DNA from: Glycomyces buryatensis
GTDB taxonomy: Bacteria > Actinomycetota > Actinomycetes > Mycobacteriales > Micromonosporaceae
DNA length: 36,437 bases
NCBI RefSeq assembly: GCF_004912275.1
Contig: NZ_STGY01000069.1
Location: 1 to 36,437 of the forward strand
Direction of reading: 5' to 3'
The notes beneath the pieces are model-generated. The model did no database searches. It had not been told where the DNA came from and saw only the letters and a program-made list of their open reading frames with translations. Of the stretch, positions 31,847-36,437 are shown one piece after another; the stretch's first letter is position 1; the number at the start of each line of letters is the position of its first letter. Position numbers and translations under genes: made by a program.

Positions 31847-32840
31847 AATTTACATATCATAATATCCGATTTTTTGAATGGATACGCTGCTCAATACCGA
31901 AGGGCAGCAGTTATTGTGGGTCTCAGATGGTCGTAATTGGTCATCATTTTCTGGATCTATTGGCTCCCTTATTGGCTCCCCGACGCAGCGGCCGCCGCGC
32001 CGTTGATCCCTGAGGGTCCCTGGAGCGACAGGGCCGGTGCCGCTCCTCCGCGACCAAGATCAGACCGGTGGAATACCGGTAATCGCCGGACGCAGCGCCC
32101 AGAGCAAGGACTCAATGATCGCCTCAGGCCCACATCGGTATAGGCAGGGTGCGCAGGGTGCGCGCACCCTGGCCAGTTTGTGGAGTACACGAGGACGAAA
32201 ATAAGGCATGGCCAATCCGGCAGGTCTCCGCCCGGACGGTAGGACGATGTGCAGGTATGGGTTCAACTCCCGCCCGGGCCATGTCACAGACCCGTACCCC
32301 CCGAACTGGCCGAACACGACTCCTCCCAGTTTCCTAGTCCAAGCGACGTACGACAGGGACGGCAACGAGCTCACCGCCGAGACGATCCCGGCGTGAACAC
32401 CCCGCTCCTCCCCCGGGCACGGCCACCACCACACCTCCCGGACACCCGTGGACCGCAGGTAGCATCGCTCCCGGCCAGACCACCGGTACCAGCCCATACT
32501 CCAACTGGCAGAGCGCCTGGCCAGTGCGCCGAAACCCTCAAGACCCGGGCCCGGACGCCCTGCCGGGCAACCCAATCGGCGCAAAGCACCGATCCGCCAC
32601 CCAGGCAAGAATGCCAAGCGCGACAAAACCATGCGCGAACGAGAACAGCACCTGACCAGCATCAAAGGTTAAAAAATCAAGACTAGGAGCCGTCGAAGTT
32701 TAAGTTGGTCGGTTACCGTCACGGTCGTTGATTTCGATCGTTGCTTTTGGTATGGATGCACGATTCGATGTCGATCGGTTGCGGTCGCGGTATGAGCGAC
32801 TGAACCTCTCTCAACCTGAGTGAGTTCCGTTGCGCGGCAA
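31847..32840. other. Non-coding stretch beside the tRNA fragment
   Basis: About 1 kb with no convincing gene on either strand. It begins unusually A/T-rich and becomes G/C-rich after about 31,985. No integrase or excisionase frame is recognisable. The open frames here lack ribosome sites and family motifs. Confidence 0.5.
31958..31981 (+). repeat. Tandem 12-base direct repeat near the att-like tRNA fragment
   Basis: TATTGGCTCCCT is followed at once by TATTGGCTCCCC. Short direct repeats about 100-150 nt from a core site resemble integrase arm-type binding sites. Confidence 0.45.
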
Positions 32841-32844
32841 TGAA

Positions 32845-32914
32845 GAAGCTCCTGGTACAACAGCAGTCGCCAAACACACTGCGTCCCAGGAGCTTCGATT
32901 GCTGTTGTACCAGG
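32845..32914. repeat. Two interleaved inverted repeats at an IS5-like relic
   Basis: GAAGCTCCTGG (32,845-32,855) pairs with CCAGGAGCTTC (32,886-32,896). CCTGGTACAACAGCA (32,851-32,865) pairs with TGCTGTTGTACCAGG (32,900-32,914). The arms overlap, so the two hairpins exclude each other. The right arms lie inside the transposase start, suggesting a small inverted duplication of the element's end. Confidence 0.6.
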
Positions 32915-33000
32915 CGGCCTTGTCGCTGTCGAGTCGCACCCTGACCTTCACTGCCCGGCTCATCCGTGCCCACCGCAAGATCATCGGGTCCCGCTGGCGG
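32881..33000 (+). mobile_element. N-terminal fragment of an IS5-family-like transposase
   Basis: Forty codons read ASQELRLLLYQAALSLSS and RTLTFTARLIRAHRKIIGS, the start of a transposase common in streptomycetes (LYQAALPLSRRTL, then IRRHRK-x-IGSPWRKL). After the RWR residues the frame goes into unrelated sequence and stops at 33,045, so most of the gene is deleted. Confidence 0.6.
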
Positions 33001-33101
33001 GTCCGAACCGGGCCACCCAGATCGCCCGCGCCGTCGCCACCCTGAACCATCAAGAGCGTCAATCAGGGTGGTTAAATGCTCAGATGTTGAACTGGGCCCG
33101 G

Positions 33102-33806
33102 ATGTACGACTGCCACGGGGACATCGATCGCGTCCCCGAGCTCCTGGCGCGCGTCGAGCGCGAGGACGACGCAGAGGCATGGGATGAGCTGGGTTACCGG
33201 CTGGTCCTCGAGTGCGACTTGGTGTTCCCCGCGAGTTTCGCCGCACTGCCGCGTCTGGTGCATCTCGCGTCGCGGAGCGCGCGGGCGCGCGGGCTGGCCG
33301 GGACGATCGTGCGGTGCGCGGCAGGGGGCCACGGGTGCGACGATCTGCTGGCGGGCTGTGCCGACGCGATCGCGGAGTTCCGCGAGCTGCTGGATCGGCA
33401 CCTGCGGTCACGGCCAGACGACTACTTCGCGACTTTCCTCGACTTGCTCGCGGCGGAAGAGCAGTATCACTGGAGTGCGGTCCTGGGGGACTTCTCGGAT
33501 GACTTCTACCGGGTCGCCTGCCCTCACTGCGCTGCGGAGGTGACGATCGCTATCGGCGATTACGGGCGCTACTCAGCGATCCGGGACTGGCACCTGGGCG
33601 ACGTGGACCGACGCGGACTCAGGCCGGCGCCCCCAGAAGGCCTTTCCGGCGTCGGTCGATGGATGCATGAGACTGCCGTCCGTGACGGGGAAGCCGTGCT
33701 CGCCGACGGGATCGCCCATCTCTTCGGCCATGCGGAATGTCCGCGCTGTGCCAGCGTCTTCAACATCGCGGATGAGTACGCGTCTTCCAATCGCCCCGTT
33801 ATGTGA
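33102..33806 (+). CDS. Conserved-type hypothetical protein with CPHC/CPRC zinc-ribbon-like pairs
   Basis: 234 aa from the ATG at 33,102; an ATG at 33,084 is also in frame. I do not recognise a characterised family. The N-terminal half (YDCHGDIDRVPELLARVE, then PRLVHLASRS) is helical, as in HEAT-like hypothetical proteins of streptomycetes. The C-terminal half contains CPHCAAEVTIAIGDYGRY and AECPRCASVFNIADEY, two CxxC pairs that could bind one zinc. Upstream sequence belongs to the IS relic, so the native promoter may be lost. No functional link to the biosynthetic genes is apparent. Confidence 0.6.
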   Translation: MYDCHGDIDRVPELLARVEREDDAEAWDELGYRLVLECDLVFPASFAALPRLVHLASRSARARGLAGTIVRCAAGGHGCDDLLAGCADAIAEFRELLDRHLRSRPDDYFATFLDLLAAEEQYHWSAVLGDFSDDFYRVACPHCAAEVTIAIGDYGRYSAIRDWHLGDVDRRGLRPAPPEGLSGVGRWMHETAVRDGEAVLADGIAHLFGHAECPRCASVFNIADEYASSNRPVM

Positions 33807-33930
33807 GCGGTGTGTCGAAGCGAGCGGCTCTCGGAGCGTTCCCGGCTGGTTGTGCAGGATCAGCCATATGCGGGCCAGCCTCTGCGACTGCTTGGCCGCA
33901 GGGAGATTGCAGAGATCGGAGTGCCATGTA

Positions 33931-34933
33931 GCACGCGGGCTGCGGGTCCTCGCCGTTGGTGAGACCGGCGATGTCAAGAAGGGTGCCGCGACGGTCGGCG
34001 TGCAGCGACAGTACTCGGGGACTGCGGGCCGGATCGAGAACTGCCAGCTGGCCGTCTACCTCGCCCTCGCCACCGCGGCCGGGCATGCAGCGATCGATGT
34101 CCGCCTCTACCTGCCGAAGGTCTGGGCCGACGACGCCCGGCGGCGCGAGAGGGCCGGGGTCCCCGAGCTCGACGCGTTCCAGACCAAGCCCGAACTGGCC
34201 GCCGACATGATCGAGGCCGCGCTCGACGCGGGCGTGGGCGCGGATTTCGCGACCGGCGACGAGGCCTACGGCATCAACCCTGTCCTGCGGTCACGGCTCC
34301 AGCAGCGGCGACTGTCCTATGTCCTGGCCATCGCCCGCACCACGCCGGTCATACTCGGCACCGGCAAGGCCACCGCCGAAACAGCGCTTGGGCAAGTCCC
34401 CGGGGCCGCGTGGCAGACCCGTTCGGCCGGGGCTGGCGCGAAAGGGCTGCGCCGCTACGACTGGGCCTGGGTCGATCTCGATCCCGAAGGAGGGGGGCAG
34501 GCTGGGCTTTTGGCCCGCCGCAACCGAACGACCGGCGAGATCGCCTATGACCTGACCTGGACTGCGACCCCGGTCCCGCTCCAGACCCTGGTCACCGTCG
34601 CCGGGATGCGTTGGAGAATCGAAGCAACCTTCCAAGGGGCCAAGGAACTCGCCGCGCTCGATGAGCACCAGGTCCGCACCTTGGACCTCTTGGCACCGGT
34701 GGGTCACCCTCGCCGTGCTCGCGTACGCCTTCCTCGCCATCACCCGCGCCACCGAGATCACCGAGACCGATTCGGACATGATCCCATTGACCTGCAACGA
34801 GATCCGCCACCTCATGGTCACGATGATGCCGCGCCTCGGCTGGGAGCATCCTCCGCTGGTCGACCTGGCGACGCCGCCACCAAGCCACCGCCAAACGCCT
34901 CCACTACCAGCGACACACACCCTCGCCGCCTGA
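33931..34933 (+). pseudogene. Decayed IS701-family transposase
   Basis: From VLAVGETGDVKKG through GVQRQYSGTAGRIENCQLAVY, LPKVWADDARRRERAGVP, TGDEAYG and MRWRIEATFQGAKE the frame follows IS701-type DDE transposases. The N-terminal third is missing. The first catalytic Asp (DETG in active copies) is Gly. An extra T at about 34,681 shifts the frame; reading on in the next frame restores WTSWHRWVTLAVLAYAFLA to the end. Three separate lesions make it inactive. Confidence 0.82.
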
Positions 34934-34998
34934 AACGCGGCTGACGGCTGGCGCACCGGCCCTTATCCTGAACGTCAGCGACCAGAAGGACGGAAACC

Positions 34999-35592
34999 AT
35001 GCCTTTCACCCCGATGGACAACGGCGCCCCCGATGGCCTTGCGACGGACGATTTCCTCCTCCGGCCGATCAGGGCCGCCGATGCCGAGCTGGACTACGCC
35101 GCGGTCATGGAGAGCAGGGATGACCTGCGCGGATGGGAACAGACGGGGTGGCCTGAAGAGGACTTCACCGTCGAGGCCAATCGCGAAGACTTGGAGAAGA
35201 TGGAGCGATGGCACGCCAACGGTGACGGTTTCTCGTACACGGTGATGAACCCAGCCGAAACGGAATGTCTTGGCTGCGTCTACCTCAGGTCGACCAACGC
35301 GCCCGCGTACGCGGGCGCGCGCATCACTCCAGTCCGCGATCATCGGTGGGAGGACTACGAAGCGACGGCCTCCTTCTGGATTCGCAGGTCCCGACCCGAA
35401 ACGGCGACCGATCGCGCCTTGCTCGACGTGCTTCGGGCATGGCTGGCGAAGGACTGGAGCCTCCAGGGCCATCTCTTCGTCACCAGCGAACTGTTCGCTC
35501 AACAGGTCGACATGATCGGACGCACCGATCTCCAACTGCGTTTCACGGTCGAGGAACCGAACAAACCAGGCCGATATCTCGCCTACGAATAG
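34999..35592 (+). CDS. GNAT-like N-acetyltransferase
   Basis: 197 aa; ATG 34,999 with GAAGGACGGAAACC upstream. DFLLRPIRAADAELDY begins the fold as in GNAT proteins, and FSYTVMNPAETECLGCVYLR corresponds to the strands before the acetyl-CoA site. The usual Q/RxxGxG/A loop is not obvious, so the assignment rests on layout and overall similarity to streptomycete GNAT-like proteins. Its substrate is unknown. It lies outside the biosynthetic cluster, next to the IS701 relic, so a role in resistance to the product is possible but not supported by position. Confidence 0.6.
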   Translation: MPFTPMDNGAPDGLATDDFLLRPIRAADAELDYAAVMESRDDLRGWEQTGWPEEDFTVEANREDLEKMERWHANGDGFSYTVMNPAETECLGCVYLRSTNAPAYAGARITPVRDHRWEDYEATASFWIRRSRPETATDRALLDVLRAWLAKDWSLQGHLFVTSELFAQQVDMIGRTDLQLRFTVEEPNKPGRYLAYE

Positions 35593-35751
35593 ATGAACCG
35601 GTTGAGGGCCGTCAAGCTTTTCAGGCGTCTCACAACCACAATGACCACGGCGGCCACCGCGTCCAACACCGGCATCCCCGCAGATCACGACCCGAACTCT
35701 CACTGGAGTACTAGAACGAGCGGTTTGCTTGGGCTGGTTAGCATTCGGGCC

Positions 35752-36291
35752 ATGACGTACATCTTTAATGTGACGATGCGGGAACGCGAAGGCACCAAGG
35801 TCGAAGGCCTGCTCAGCTACCGCGGCGAGGGCTACGGGTTCTACTCGGGTCCCGAGTGGGGTCCCAAGCTCCTCATGGACGCCTGGTCGTGGGGTGTCGG
35901 AGACAATGACAAGCTCCCCGCCAAGACGATCGCCGATTTCGAAGCGCTCTTCGCGCTTTTCATGGGCGAGCAGATCTGGGTCGACGACCAGGGCTACCTG
36001 CTGGACCAGGATACGAAAGAGCCGCTGTCACAGAGGATCCAGGCGGCCGACCGCCACAAGGATGAGCTGGGTTCCTCCAGCGGCTTCGACAACGGCTACC
36101 ACTACGTGATGCTGAAGCCCAGAAGCGACGAGTTCCGACGCCGCACCGGCGAGATCATCAAATCCTTCACACTGTCCACCGACGATGACAAGCAGGCCGA
36201 CTTCATTATCGAGGTCTACGACCCTCGTCACCTGGCCCATCTGGACAGGAACGTCGACTTCAAGACCACCTTCAGCGGCCTCCTCCCCTAA
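35752..36291 (+). CDS. Hypothetical protein
   Basis: 179 aa from the ATG at 35,752; the frame is open back to 35,593, but that part overlaps the previous stop region and has no ribosome site. The sequence is acidic and soluble-looking (YRGEGYGFYSGPEWGP, MGEQIWVDDQGYLLD, IIKSFTLSTDDDKQADFIIEV). I recognise no family. No coding feature is seen from 36,292 to the window end. Confidence 0.55.
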   Translation: MTYIFNVTMREREGTKVEGLLSYRGEGYGFYSGPEWGPKLLMDAWSWGVGDNDKLPAKTIADFEALFALFMGEQIWVDDQGYLLDQDTKEPLSQRIQAADRHKDELGSSSGFDNGYHYVMLKPRSDEFRRRTGEIIKSFTLSTDDDKQADFIIEVYDPRHLAHLDRNVDFKTTFSGLLP

Positions 36292-36437
36292 AACACCGCG
36301 GCGCTCCCAGAGGCAATCCTGATCACCGCGACCATGCTCTGCCTCAACGATCCGAAGGAGGGGCCCTAGCCCGCTGGGCGATTGTAAACACGGCCTTGGG
36401 ACTGTTCATCTAACGGTGTTACTGGCCTGTAGTTATC

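Noticed and set aside
31937..32143. Possible integrase or excisionase frame next to the tRNA fragment
   Set aside because: The frame has no ribosome site and no integrase motifs; the integrase gene must lie outside the window or be lost.
32259..32281. tRNA-like T-arm (GGGTTCAACTCCC) followed by CCGGGCCA-like acceptor bases
   Set aside because: The T-stem does not pair fully and no 5' acceptor strand or anticodon arm can be found upstream, so it is at best a tiny tRNA relic or chance.
1..36437. CRISPR array
   Set aside because: No set of regularly spaced direct repeats was seen; the repeats found are two- or three-copy operators or IS remnants.

Overview
The window is high-GC DNA with the codon use, GTG starts and mobile-element types of an actinomycete (Streptomyces-like order; genus not determinable from the sequence alone). 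It holds most of a secondary-metabolite gene cluster (1 to about 31.6 kb), followed by a truncated tRNA-Leu that looks like an integration junction and a short accessory region of decayed insertion sequences and hypothetical genes (31.8-36.4 kb).

Region A (27-11,933) is a non-ribosomal-peptide style sub-cluster. It contains a flavin reductase, an acyl-CoA-dehydrogenase-fold flavoprotein whose usual catalytic Glu is missing, an SbnA/SbnB pair that should make L-2,3-diaminopropionate (L-Dap), a free-standing adenylation domain, a condensation-domain protein carrying eroded adenylation and carrier remnants, two paralogous nucleotidyltransferases of the NTP_transf_5 type, and two LuxR-type regulators. 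It also carries relics: a second, decayed and inverted Dap operon at 7129-7393, and an IS21 IstB scrap at 10,903-10,965.

Region B (11,863-31,618) is an aminocyclitol sub-cluster. The minus-strand operon (23,428 down to 12,005) encodes two sister radical-SAM-like proteins with an odd CX3CX14C motif, an SDR with Asn in place of the catalytic Tyr, a CobQ/BioD-type ATPase, a DegT aminotransferase, an ATP-grasp ligase, an AsnRS-derived asparagine-synthetase-like enzyme, a cyclic amidohydrolase, a Nudix hydrolase and a PEP-utilizing-domain protein. The divergent plus-strand operon (23,684-31,618) encodes an adenosine-deaminase-family enzyme, a methyltransferase, two family-2 glycosyltransferases, a DOI-type aminotransferase, a 2-deoxy-scyllo-inosose (DOI) synthase homologue and an MFS exporter.

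Working model (inference): DOI synthase plus the DegT enzymes make a deoxyinosamine or deoxystreptamine-like ring. The ATP-dependent C-N ligases, amidohydrolase and deaminase build or trim amide, urea or heterocyclic groups. The radical-SAM pair performs a difficult C-H or redox step. An L-Dap-derived unit activated by the stand-alone A domain is added by the condensation protein. A 26-nt motif present identically (in opposite orientation) at 7471-7496 and 23,567-23,592, with a related perfect palindrome at 25,439-25,456, ties regions A and B into one candidate regulon. No carrier-protein domain with an intact phosphopantetheine serine is visible, so one must lie outside the window or the pathway does not use one. 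I do not recognise the cluster as a described pathway.
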